Of a stretch of DNA of 64,000 bases, positions 14,860 to 26,800 are shown piece by piece. The position numbers and the translations under genes are program-made. The notes below the pieces were generated by a model, which worked only from the letters and a program-made list of their open reading frames with translations, was not told the origin of the DNA and did not search any database. The stretch comes from Sycobia sp. Sy_11 (Eukaryota > Arthropoda > Insecta > Hymenoptera > Epichrysomallidae). Numbering within the stretch: position 1 is the first letter of the stretch; every line of letters begins with the position of its first letter. The stretch is from contig JACCIC010000098.1 of assembly GCA_018907035.1 (NCBI GenBank), positions 1,690,501 through 1,754,500 of the forward strand, given 5' to 3'.

Positions 14860-17046
14860 TTAATTATTAATTTTATATTTAAATCTATGAATTACGACGA
14901 AGTAGCACTCACTCCTACATAAATAATTATTTGTAAATAATTTAATCGATCTTGTGTAGCATTGAACTTCCGTGTTTATGTTTTAATTAATAATTTTGAA
15001 ATTGAAAATGATCTTTCGCCTCTATAATTTGTTAGCATTAAACTAACAAATTAATGCCACAATTAACTAAATTGACTACATTATTTCTATTTCCAAGATA
15101 CTGTATACTTTCTCGTTACTTATAACTAGTATAAATTAATTCTTTTGACGCTCTTTAAGACCGCGCGCGCGTTATACTTTACATTTTTCGGTATGCTGAA
15201 TGAATTGTTCCAAGGGTAGCGGGGCTAAGAATTCGTTATTTTCGAGATAATTCCCTCTTCCAGATAAATACCATTGATTTGACTATATTATACGTAGCCC
15301 GGTAAATTCGATAAATCATTAAATTTTAAAGATTTTTTGGACTCTTCCGCATTTTTTGTAAAATACTTGTTTCATGTAGAAAAAGCAAAAAACGATCGAA
15401 GCGACATTTATCCGATTTACTTAAATAGTTATCGAGTTATATAGTAATCGGGCATTCGATTGCATTCGCGTTTTCTGTTTGAAATGTGGATTTTCCGAAA
15501 TATACGCAAGAGACGAAGAATCTTGTTTTGTCGAAAAATGTAATTACTTCGCAAAGCGACTGAATTTTATTGTAAATCTTATTTTATTTCCTCGAACAAT
15601 AATAGTAATTTTAAGCCAAAACTGGACCTTATCACGGAAACGATCCATTCTCGTGCCATGAAAAATCGATTCCGCCGATCGAACAACATAAGGCGACGAC
15701 GCGTAAGTCATCGAGGGGACCTACTGTGCGCTTGTACTATGCGTATATATAACTATTATGCATTGTTATTCTCGATTATTACTATTACGTAACGAAGTTT
15801 TGTGAAGGCAGTTAAATTTATGCCATCTCGTTCCAATAGAAAAGCGTATGACGAATTATTTTGACATAAATAGTAGTTATTGATAAACTTCTGGCTCGAG
15901 TCTAAGGTGAGGCGATTTTTCTTGCTGTTTTTTTTTTTTTAAATTATCTGTAAGAAAACACAGCTGTTTTTCTGCAAAATTTAAATTTAAACACACGATA
16001 TTTAAACAAAATTTACATATTTGGCGTACGCTTGCAAGAAAGAAATTTAATTTTTCAAAAAAGGACTTTTAATAAATATGGCCCAGAATTATAGATTTCG
16101 TTTAGCTTTTCGAAAATAGTCAGTAATACAAAAAACAGAATATCTGATATTTTACGTTTAAGCTATTTATATTTAAGATAAAACTTATCTATATATTACA
16201 CACACATATATATATTCTTACAAAAATTTCAAGATTAATCCGAGTGAAATAATGGTAAGTATTTTTTTTTTTTTTTAAACAAATACGAACGACAAATCCC
16301 AGCTTAGTTTACAAAATTTATAATCGCTCTTGACTACGAAATTGCGTATTTTTAATTCTCAATCTAGATCGTGACATACAGATACGAAGGCCTTGACTGT
16401 TTTCATTTAATTTATCCTGCGCCCGGTGCGCGCGTTAGTACTAATTTTAAACAACGCTATTAAAATCGCCTCGACTCTATTGGCAGCTAAGCCCTAATTA
16501 TAATTAAAAAGCTACTGTAAATTTTTACGGCGGCGTGCACGTTGCGCGAATATAATAATGCATCGAGCGGGCGATCAATTTTCTTGCTTTTTCTTTCTTT
16601 TTTTTTTTTTTTTTGCTTTTTCGAACACACACACACGCGCGCGCGCGCGCACACAGGCGCACGAGTCATTTTCGCTCTGTGCACCGCGAGCCGAGTCACG
16701 ATCGCTTATGCGCGAGATCTAAAAATAACCGTATTTATTGTGTTCCTATAAGCATCCCGCGGTGAAAAATCGCTGTTAAGTGATTAATGAAAATGAGCCT
16801 TGGCTTAACGATGATCATAATAATAATCGCTATGTAGGGGGACGTGCGCGCAGAAAAGAATAGCTTACCCGTCAGCACGAGCACTACGGCGACAATCGCG
16901 AGCAGGACGAAGCCGACGAAGACCGCGCCGGCAACGTAGCCGGGCCTCCTCAGGATCTCCCTGGCTGCGGCCCGGCCGCCGCTGCAGCAGCCGTCGGACG
17001 GCCCGCCGAGGCGATCGAGGACGACGCGCGCGTCCCCCTCGCCCAT
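8503..17046 (-). CDS. Type II membrane protein with YWTD beta-propellers and EGF-like modules (LRP-like ectodomain)
   Basis: Exons in transcript order are 17046-16869, 14086-13647 and 10032-8503. Phases agree (1, then 0) and give 715 residues. Residues 1-59 are a cytoplasmic head plus one strongly hydrophobic helix (AGAVFVGFVLLAIVAVVLVL) and no signal peptide, which predicts a type II orientation with the rest outside the cell. A first YWTD-type propeller (YLKALVVSDERDLWALDL; DSVTGKVYVLDG; PQTSRLYWSADSSIYSSDY) is followed by an EGF-like module at 335-371 (CEPVNGGCQQLC). A second propeller (NRDCYFFTM; AEDRLYWFSRDKIRLHSADL) leads to a C-terminal EGF-like module at 661-710 (CAVQNGDCQQFC). No LDL-receptor class A repeats are seen. 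In LDLR/LRP proteins such pairs bind extracellular ligands and release them on acidification; the ligand here is unknown. The first ATG is at 17046; the open frame upstream lacks ATG. The exons are far more GC-rich than their introns. The exon 2/3 junction is the weak point (see findings). Confidence 0.75.
11349..11424. repeat. Short tandem repeat, unit about GATATATGCACTCTT
   Basis: About five imperfect copies of a 15-17 bp unit lie in intron 2 of the YWTD/EGF gene. No function is visible. Confidence 0.7.
12120..13530 (+). mobile_element. Decayed non-LTR retrotransposon, ORF1-only remnant (jockey/CR1-like gag)
   Basis: Read on +, pieces of a gag-like ORF1 protein are recognisable. They include SYARAAKSNIFPKRDQTIV, ISNNRICVYVATKQIVDNL, NPLATRHKRVILSNICP, ISFLRTGI, FSFRQQVYVHPQDVYKLP and the start of a zinc knuckle (LTCFNCKN). 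This order and wording match the nucleic-acid-binding ORF1 of LINEs common in ants and bees. The frame is broken by stops near 12439 and 12634 and by frame changes between them. The knuckle lacks its later Cys/His. No reverse transcriptase follows: after ORF1 comes AT-rich sequence resembling a 3' UTR, then a GATA microsatellite. The element is therefore dead and either internally deleted or an ORF1-only derivative. It sits antisense in intron 2 of the YWTD/EGF gene. The boundaries are approximate. Confidence 0.75.
13533..13606. repeat. GATA-type tetranucleotide microsatellite
   Basis: Imperfect TAGA/GATA repeats lie directly after the LINE-like 3' region and just beyond exon 2 of the YWTD/EGF gene. 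They may be the slipped tail of the retroelement. Confidence 0.8.
14087..16868. other. Intron 1 of the YWTD/EGF gene
   Basis: This is AT-rich, with a TA run at about 14826-14852 and homopolymer T tracts near 15930, 16261 and 16590-16612. A CA/CG run lies at about 16627-16655. No exon, RNA gene or transposon protein was recognised. Confidence 0.55.
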
Positions 17047-17640
17047 CGTCGCCGCGAACGACGGATTCTTCACGCTGTTCTCGCTTCCTTACACCCTCGC
17101 CGATTCGCCGCCCCCTTTACGATCGTCGACGTGCGCGCGGCGGTGCGAGTCGCGTGACGCTGGAGCGCGCGAAATCATCCGGGCTAAGCCTTCTTTTGAT
17201 TATGGACGGGGGGTCAAAAAGAGAGAGAGAGAGAGAGAGACAGAGAGATAAAGAAAACAACAAAAATTTACGCGCGCACTTTACGCACACTTCCAAATGT
17301 GTTTGTATATATATATATATATATATATATTTATAAATACACAAGCACATGCGCACAAAAACACACTGTATTACAATACACTATAATTAAATATATATAT
17401 ATATATATAAAAAACCAAAGAATCTCGCGCCGATTCAAGATTTATTAGAGAGGAGGAGAAAAGCGTGCGCGGGCGCGCGCGATCGCGGAGAGCCAGCGCG
17501 AGACTTCGAAGCTCGCGCGCGAGCAGCAAAAGAGCTGGCGTACATCATACCCTGCGGATGGTCGACGACCACGGCGATAAGGCCGCCCATAGCGCGCGCG
17601 CGCGCAACGCGCGGTGTTTGACTCATATCGTCTCGGGTGC
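17047..17640 (-). promoter_or_regulatory. GC-rich 5' flank and probable promoter of the YWTD/EGF gene
   Basis: The stretch upstream of the ATG at 17046 is rich in CG dinucleotides (17100-17165 and 17460-17640), unlike the AT-rich surroundings. It is interrupted by GA (17219-17242) and TA (17307-17330) tracts. This fits a 5' UTR and promoter, but no TATA box or start site could be fixed. Confidence 0.35.
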
Positions 17641-17651
17641 GGGCGGTATGT

Positions 17652-17652
17652 G

Positions 17653-17706
<54 letters not shown>

Positions 17707-17867
17707 CTGCTTGTATACATATATGCACATATCGGCGTCGTTTGAAAAAAAGGAGGTGTGACACGTACTTTTATAGATACACACGCACGCGCATTATGTG
17801 TTTTAGGCGAAATTTCTCTCTTTACTCTCGTTATCGGGCGACAGCGCGCGGGCATGTTGCATAATCC

Positions 17868-17932
<65 letters not shown>

Positions 17933-17960
17933 CGCGCGCGTGTGTGTGTGTAAGCATGTT
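17652..17960. repeat. TA, TG and CG dinucleotide tracts
   Basis: (TA)n lies at about 17657-17702 and (TG)n at about 17872-17930, followed by a short CG/TG mixture to 17950. Such TG/CG runs can adopt left-handed DNA. The open frames across them are repeat artefacts. Confidence 0.9.
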
Positions 17961-18954
17961 TGTATATACAAGATTTAAAGGTTTACATGTTATATATGTG
18001 GAGTGACTGGGTTTTTTTCTCTTATCTATCACATTGGAAGGAAAATTTTTTTTTTTTTTAATTTTGTAATTAAGCGTTGTACAACTTTGTCTTTCCTTTT
18101 CACGTGAATGTGATATAATAGGGATCGGTACTATTTATACGAGGTTTGTATTGTGTCGAGATTGCACGTATTCTTATCATTTGCGCGCTGATGCAAATGT
18201 ATATTATATATGTATATAAAGAGGCTATGATTGATGATTCAATGATGCCATTGAATAGTTGAATAGCTTAAAGAAATGATTCATCGGAGTCCTTTATTGA
18301 TTTTTGTTATCTATTTTCATTCTCTTATTTTCACAAATTCGCATCGGGGATTTCAATAGTTTCAAATGTTATCAAATTGGAATTAGGTTTTTGTTTTTCA
18401 TTATTATATTACATTTGATATTAATGCATAATTTACGTGTCAATTTATTATATTATGCTCTATTTTTTTATTTTATACAAATAACCGCAAATAACTAAAC
18501 ATCTATCTATAAAGCTATATCTGTCTCTATTTGTGTGTTCGTATAAATTACGTTTCATCATCGAACAGTCCATCAATTGTTTTTAAGCTTGCATTCTATA
18601 AAGAACGTTAAATTCATACTTAAAACTACATACTTAATCGACGATTAATTGTACAATCAATTTCCATCATTATCCAAAAATACTACTATACGTATACGAA
18701 AATCTTAATAATAATAATCATCATGTTATATAATATTTTTAACAGTTTCTCTTATGGTGTGTGTGTATATATACACATGCCTGGATATTATTGCCTTGAC
18801 ATCAAGATAAGACAAGACCGTTACCATCATTTTTATAAAGTGTATAATATATATAAAGTCCTATTGAGTATCATCCACACAATAACATCCATAAGTGGAA
18901 CAACAAAAGAATATAATAAATTGCCAAAGTATCAATAATGACAACAAACATACA

Positions 18955-19081
18955 ACGACAACGACAATGCTAATAATAATGATGATAATGATGATGATGA
19001 TGATGTTGTTGTTATTATTGATATTATTATCATTATCATTATCATCATCAACAACAACAACAACAACAACAACAATAATAA
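18955..19081. repeat. Compound trinucleotide repeat (GAT, TTG, ATT, ATC, CAA)
   Basis: Runs of GAT, GTT/ATT, ATC and CAA follow one another. The GAT half is partly complementary to the ATC half, and the TTG run to the CAA run, so the tract could fold back on itself. The open frames on both strands are low-complexity. Confidence 0.8.
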
Positions 19082-19119
19082 ACTTCAAAATATTTGTTCA
19101 AACGCACCAGGAAATGCAG

Positions 19120-19500
19120 CGTGTGCCAGATAAATGCGCGCCCCACATTAAAGACCTTTAAATTGGGTTTTAAAGCCGAAGTAGAGCATACAGATGTATA
19201 ATTTGCATAAGTTTGTTTTTTCAATGGCGCAGCAAAGTGTGCCGAGTTTTTCGGGGATACGTAGCGGGCCCGTGTCGGAATCTCTCCTCATTAGAAACGC
19301 GCTCGATAGAATATTATACCAAGTGACCTTGTAATAGGTATATATAGAGGCCGGTGTAAGAGAGCGTAATAAGTAAAATTTCTGCGCGGCTCTCGTCTCG
19401 CGCGGAAAAGTCCAAAAGCAGAAGTGGGATGAACAGTCGCCGCGATCGACGTGTGACGAAAATGGGCTCGAAATTGATAGATCGGCCTACTCGATGCTGA
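19120..19500. promoter_or_regulatory. Isolated GC-rich block with a TATA-like box
   Basis: A GC-elevated island in AT-rich DNA includes GGTATATATAGAGGCCGG near 19338-19355. No long open frame exists on either strand; the longest from an ATG is about 47 codons on the minus strand. It may be a distal promoter or enhancer of the YWTD/EGF gene or the start of a non-coding RNA. The call is speculative. Confidence 0.25.
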
Positions 19501-20244
19501 ATTGTATTATATAAATAGTTTTATCTAAGATTTTAAATTATTAATATTATTAATTAAGTTGAAAATTAACAAAGACTTTCGCAAATGCCTATATTTTTTT
19601 TTGTTCATTTATTCGTAACTTTCATAAAAATTAACTTCTAAAGTTCAAAAGTGACATTCTTCTTGCACTATGTAAAAACATTTTTCTAAAAAAAAAAAAG
19701 AAACAAAACATTTAACAATACAAGTTCAATAGTTTAACAGTAATTTTATTTATTTATAATAATCCTGAATTAGTAATAAACAGAACGTTCTAGTAAAATT
19801 TATCGTAAATTTAAAAACTTAGATTTATATAATGATTGGTAAAAGAGTTGATTTTTACCGATTTGCGATTGTAAAGCGATTTGTATAGATATTTGTAAAA
19901 GTCAACTATCCATACGACTTGTGAATTTCAAAAGTTGATTTCCATAAAAGTTATTTAATAATTGTCTTGGTTAATTTGCAGCTTAACCATTTTAATGAAA
20001 CTCTCATTTAATTGTCTACAAAGTTTATTTGAAAAATTGTTTGTTCCAAGTTTTAAGTTCATAGATAAAAGTAAAAGAAAAACGGAAAAGAAGTTTTTTC
20101 TACAACTTTAAAGCGTTGTTTGTACAATTCAGCATTGAATAACAGTTATATAATTTACATACTTTCAATGCATATATATGAGCTCAAGTCTAGAATCCAA
20201 TGTGCGGCGAAAATATTCTTATTATATAAAGATGTATTAGGACA

Positions 20245-20424
20245 TTAGGAGTTATTGTCTTGAAAATCGAGGCCGTACACAAGCGAAACATCTGACATGC
20301 ATTTTGAATCGGGTGGAGCCGCAACATGAGCCACACCTTCATGCCTATCTGTTTTTATTATCCGTTTGATTCCGTTAGTAATGTTCGCAGCATTGTCGAC
20401 GTCTTTCGGCGCAGAAGAATTAAT
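20245..20424 (-). CDS. Orphan coding-like open frame (possible terminal exon or pseudogene piece)
   Basis: The minus strand is open for 59 codons before a stop at 20247-20245. It reads in part DVDNAANITNGIKRIIKTD, then HEGVAHVAAPPDSKC and SDVSLVYGLDFQDNNS. Base composition is higher in GC than the flanks and the residue mix looks like real protein. It does not belong to TTF2, which stops upstream at 20891. There is no ATG near its 5' end; a weak acceptor (ccgaaag) lies inside. It could be the last exon of another minus-strand transcript, a 3' alternative exon or a processed-pseudogene fragment. No family was recognised. Confidence 0.35.
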   Translation of the reverse strand: MNSSAPKDVDNAANITNGIKRIIKTDRHEGVAHVAAPPDSKCMSDVSLVYGLDFQDNNS

Positions 20425-20890
20425 TTAATATCAAAGTTACAAACTGGGATTTATTGCTTATTGATCTCTCATAAGTAATAACACGACAAAAATACAAATA
20501 TAAATTTTTTATATTTTAACAATGTTTGTAAATAAATAAGAGGACTACAACCTCTTCTACAGGTCTTGAATTTGTTGATAAAAGAAAAAAATTTGAATAT
20601 ACAATAAATATATTCTGTGAGTAATAATTATCTAGTAATAAAAAAAGTATATAAGTAAATCATTAAAATTAAAAATAGTGATAGGGTATATTAGATAAAA
20701 TATATGAATCTGGTTGGCTAATATATTATATATCAATATAACATATCTATTTCCATTCTTTTTAACAAATACAAAATAAATTTAGTAGTTAATTAATCGC
20801 TAAATAAAATATATTTTATAAACAAACAAGATATATCTGTATATCTATAAACAAAAACATGCCTAAGCGCATAATTTAAATAAATAATAT

Positions 20891-23800
20891 TTAAGAAAAT
20901 AATAACTTTAAGTCTTCTATAGTTAATCTATTACTGACCGAGCCCGTTAAAACATTTTCAGCAATTCGCAATTTTTTATCTTGTAGCAGTTTGATTTTTT
21001 CTTCAATAGTGTCTTTACATACAAATCTAAAAAATAATAATAATTGAAGTGAACTATTTCAATTTTTTAGTATTTTTAAGTTAAAATACTTTTCACTATT
21101 GTTCAAATAAATAAGGTATTGTATCTTGACTTACTTATAAATATGAACGTTGTTTTCCTGTCCAAATCTATAAATTCTATCTTGTGCCTGAGTTTCTAAT
21201 TGTGGATTCCAATGCAAATCTATTAAAAGTAGATTATTGGCACCAATTAAATTTAAGCCAACTTCTCCAGCTGTCAATGATAAGAGCAGTACATTTAACC
21301 GGTCATCATTGTCATTCAGTTTATCAACGATTTCCTAGTGTAATCATTTTTAAAGTAAATCTGTGTATATTTAGCTTCACTATAATAATTGACAATAATT
21401 TATAAAAAATTACCTGTCTATCTTTGACTGCAACTTTTCCCGTAAACATATTATACTTAACATCAGGTACATAGTTTAAGTGATTAGCAATAACGTCTAG
21501 AAAGCTAGTCCATTGCGAAACTACAACGACTTTCTCCCCTCTATTTATAATATCTTCAATTGTATTTAATATAGCTCGAACCTGATAACAATTTTAAAAT
21601 TTCAAAAATCATATTCGTATATTATTAAAATATAATGCTTACATAAAATATTTTTAATTATTTAGATAACTGCTAAAAAAGAAATATAAACTGTATAATT
21701 CACTTATTATTTTGAGAAGATCTAAAATAAGCTTTAAAACTAAATCTCTAATTCTATATATAAAGGTTAAAATTTCAGCATGGGTATCCTACAAAATTGT
21801 AATAATAATTGTATAATAATACCTTTGAACTTTGCCTATCAGTTTTAAAAACAGGATTAGTTTTTGACATAATATTTTGTGCCATTTGCTCATTAATTTT
21901 ACAATCTTCATCGCTGTCATCTTCTTCATCGTCACTCATCAATTTATTAAGCTCGTTTATGACATCAGTATTTATTTGATGTTTATTATCATCCATATCG
22001 ATATCTTCTTTTTCTAATATTGATTTAATTAACGGTGGGTGGCAACACATTTGACGTAACTTTAGAATAAGTACCAAAATGTAATGTACCCCAATTTGTC
22101 GGTGATGCCTCATTAACACCTTTAACACCTTTGATAATTTTTCCGGTATCTCTGTAATACAAAAATAGTTATTTAATAACTTTTTTAATTAAAAAAAAAA
22201 CACATTTATTAATATTAACCTTGACATAGAATAGAAGATCTTGCATGGCAGCCAAACTCTTTAAAATGCTCTCTATCTTTTCGTTGACGTAGAAACTCGA
22301 GAAAAAAAGACTGAGAGTATAAAAGTAGTTTTTGATATACTAATTTTTCCTCATAATCCAACTTTATCTCAATAACATCTAATTTTTTTTCAGGCAATCT
22401 ACGTATTACACCCTTAGACATCAATTCATCTTTAGTTCGCCGAAGCATGAGAGACTTGGTAATAACAATTAGTCTTTTATGACCAGCTGAATTTTGATTG
22501 CTTACCCACCTTCTCCAAACCTGTATTTCATCAAAAGGAGAACATTTCAGGAATTTAACGAGTGCATAAAAATCCGATTCTTTGTTTTGTATAGGTGTAC
22601 CAGTTAATGCCCATCGACTCTTTGCCATGAGCTCACATACAGCTTCACAGGCTTTGCTCTTGTAATTGCGTATGTAATGGGCTTCATCCAAAATTACTCG
22701 TTCCCAATTAATCTTTTTTAAATTAAAAAAATAAACTTCATAAATAGTAAAATAGAATCTTAATAAATTATAGAAAGAAATACAAAATAAGTAATGCAAT
22801 ATTGATAAGTATTTCTTAATTTACAGCACAATATATACATAAATTATAATATACACATTTTCAAGAATTACATGGAATCATGTAAAGTCAATATCTATTT
22901 TTAGTACAGAAAAGATAATTCTAATATATTTCTAATACTTAATCTGATTTAATAGCTCTTTTAATAATAGTAATCTAACAACTGACATTGTAGCTTTGTA
23001 TTTTTAAGGAAAATATTAATATTTTAGAAGCTTAATAACTACCTCAAATATACTTGAATCTTTGTTTTTTTTTGGTAGCTGATATTCTTTCTGAATCAAA
23101 TGATAAGTTGTTATAACAATATCATATTTAGATAATTTTTGTTTGCTGATAATTCTAGATGTTCCATAATACACAAAAACGCTTAATTTGCCTCTTTTCA
23201 ATTTAGTATTGACTTCCTTCTCCCATTGTTTTATTAAAGAAAGTGGACAAATCACGAGAGTTCTACCTTCATAAACTATAAAGTAAAAAAAATTAAAACT
23301 AAATTCAATAAAATATTACTAAATGTTTTATTACGATATATCTTGTACTTACCTTGCCGGGTATTACAGATTCCCCAATCATCATCAAAGTCATCATCAA
23401 TATCATCATCCATTCCAATACCCCTGTTTTCGTTCTTAGTGGCCAATACTAATGATATTAATTGAATAGTTTTACCCAAACCCATGTCATCAGCTGATTA
23501 ATAATAAAAATATAAACCATCAGTAAAAGTTATGCAAGAAATGCTAAAACGCACTAAAAATTATTGAAATACAAAAATTATATTAACTTTAATGAATGTG
23601 AAAAGTAAAAAAAAATTAGTCGAATACATTTTTGAACAAATAAGGTTGCGTCAATGACTTACATAACACATACTTCAAAATTTTCCAGAATATAATTTAA
23701 ATAATTAAATTGTTAGTATTATTAATTTAAGTTAAGAAACAGGAAAGTGTTTGATGAGATTCTTGAGGAAGAGGCATGTAATAATTATTGTTTGTTACTG

Positions 23801-26800
23801 AGTGCTTACTACGAAATTCAGTCTTAAATGAGTTAACTTCTTTTAAAAAATATTGATTATTTTAAAAACAATAGGAAATCATTTTATTTTTAATCTAGAT
23901 AATGTGAAGACTATGAAAAGTATATATTTCCAGACTAATATTAAAGAAAATTAATAAAAATAACAATTAATCCATGTACAAAGGTTGTAATAGAGAGGAT
24001 TATAAATAAATTTATTTTAATTTTTAGATTTCACTTATTGTAAATAAATAAGATAATTCATATTATAAGTTTTACTATATATTATAATAATTTTAGAAGT
24101 GCAACCCAAATAGAGGATCGTTGGAAATATGTATTTCTTTCGACTGCATCACTACCTCTCTACTTCAGTTGTCTCAATATTGATAAATATTAATTTCTTT
24201 AATGAAATTAATAAACATTAAACATTAAAAAAAAATACCCTGTAACAATTATATCTACTTGATTGATAAAGTACCGTATAAACAACATTTGCAAATTACT
24301 TTATAATTTACATTTCTCTATTTTATTATAGTAATTATTATCAATATTTTCAAATTATTCTTTTTATAATTTATACTCCTCATATCATAATAAAAACTTA
24401 ATGAATAATAAATATACCCAAAATTCCACCACTAGGTTTCTGTTTCTCTCTCCATTTCATCCATTGTAAGGCTTGTCTTTGATGTGGCATTAATTGAGTG
24501 TTAAGACCATATGGATCTCTTTCTATTTCATCTTTCGGTATATTCATTAAAGAATTATAGAGTTGCTCTATACACTCCGAAGTTAAAAACCTTTCTCGCA
24601 TATATTTCTGCTTTAGTTTATCACTTAAAGAATGGTTATAGAAATTACTTGAATTTGCCAAAGCGTTAACATCAAAATTAATATCTTCCCCCATATTAGG
24701 AAAAGACATATTACAATTCAAATTATTTTCATCCAAATTGCTACCCTCATTACTATTATAACTATTAATATCCATATTCTTATTATTATTATTATAAGAA
24801 TCTTCATCTGAAGTAGATTTATTAAATAAACCAGAGTTTTCTTTTACACTGTCATCTGTAATAAAAGTATAAATGAATGCACCTATAATTTTCAAGAATA
24901 AAGAAAATACAAGCAGAAAGCAATGAAATCTTTTATAATAAATATAATAAAATTGAACTATAAAACAGATTAATACTAATGAAGTCATTAGCGGCATATT
25001 TTATTTCATTTTTTAGTAGTAGCTTTTGTATTTCAGATTGTACAGGATGATTACAAACAAGTACAGTCGTCATTATAAAATTATAATGATTTATTTTATA
25101 AAAACTGTAAAACTATATTTGTTAGTGAAGATATTAGTAATAGAACAGAGATAAGAATATATTAATTCATAAAAATAAAATACCTATTTTAAACTTCTTT
25201 AAACTGCTCCCATCAGAATTTCTATCATTAATAATTATATCACTTACACGTCTTTTTAAAGAAGTGCTAACCCTTTTTCTCACATTTTGACTTTGGAAAT
25301 TCTGATGATTTTCTTTTAATACTCCTGAAATCAATTTATACCTGTATGAAAATATTTATTAAACATTAAATAAGAAATTTACCTTCAGAAGTATTAAGAT
25401 TAAGCAATGAAACTACAGGATCAACCAGTGTTAACGCATCTTCAGCAATGGATAAATTTTGTATTTTGGAAATTGATTGATTAAGATCCACCTCTGGTAA
25501 CTGGTTGATAAAATCATCGTCTGATAATTCTTCCGTAATTTCATTATTTGAAGCACTTGCTGGTAATTCTTTTTCTTTTATAGTGCTAAAGGCAATTAGT
25601 ACATAAAATCAATTTTTTTGCAACATTGACTTTCCAATTACTTATTTATAAAATATTAAGGATTATACAACTTATATATTCCAATAAATCATCGATAAAT
25701 TAAATTTACTGTAAAATTTAAAATTAATCTTACCCTAAAAATTTATCAATATCAAATTCATCATCCATTTTTAATGAAGATGATTTTTGAAGTTCTTGAT
25801 TAATTTCTTCAGACGTGGTTTCAGTTTTCACCTGAGGTATAATATCAGCTTTAAGCCGGATAATATCAGTTAAATCATCTTGAAATGCAACTTCAGTTTC
25901 AAACTTAGATGCAACCTTAGCTTGAACGTGAGATGCAACCTCAGTTTCAATCTGAGCTACGTCATTTTCCACCTTAGATGCAATCTCGGCTTGAATCTGA
26001 GATGCAACCTTCGCTTGAACCGGAGGTGCAACATCAGTTTCAACCTTAAATACACCTTCAGTATCAACCATAGATGCAACCTCAGTTTTAACTTGAGCTA
26101 CATCCTGAGTTTCCACCTTAGCTTCGACAACTACGGGTAAATGTGTATCTATCAGCCCTTTTGCAGAAGATCTAAACAACAAAAATTTTCATAATTTATA
26201 TATATAAACACTGTACAAGGTACTTTTAAGTTTTTCCTATTTCGCGAAAGCTCCGCGCTAAATAATTTATGAATTGCAAAATATTTCCATTACACTAGCA
26301 ATAATATTCACAAAACATTTACGTTTCGCGGGCTTGCGCATCCTGAATCTCATCTTCTAATAATAAAATTTTCCGAACTATGGCCCGCGGCGCCGAGCAC
26401 CGGCGACGGCGCCGACTTCAGCAATACCTTTGTCTTTGCTGACTTTGCCGTTCTCCTTACATATCGCGATGGGGCAAATATTGTACCGATTGCAGATTCT
26501 TTTTCTTTATTAGAGTAAGTGCAGGTGGTACTTGAACATTACGTTCCTGTAATGAGGACTAAAATACTATATTGTTTTTTTTTTTTTCTATAATTCTGGC
26601 AAGTTGCAACCTGCAGCAAAACTAGCAGGATACTATACTGGAGAGATTATAAGCGAGATTAATCTGCATTGTCAGGTATTGTGCAATGAGTGTTACTCAT
26701 GAAGACTTGAAGAGTAAGACACAATTGATAACAGTGATTATGATATAATTGACGAATTAATCGATCTGCTAAATTATGCTAATAATGAAAGTGCTATCTG

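Noticed and set aside
16735..17073. Start of the YWTD/EGF protein at 17073
   Set aside because: The codon there is GTG; the first ATG is at 17046, and the frame past 16869 is intron because a strong donor with matching phase lies there.
17637..18032. Open frames through the TA/TG tracts on both strands
   Set aside because: They are low-complexity translations of microsatellites.
25880..26140. 86-codon plus-strand repetitive frame
   Set aside because: It is a shadow of the TTF2 coding minisatellite.
26325..26380. ATG in the GC-rich block as TTF2 start ([10 protein letters not shown])
   Set aside because: Its phase does not match exon 2; the exon at 27977-27868 does, with a sensible start codon.
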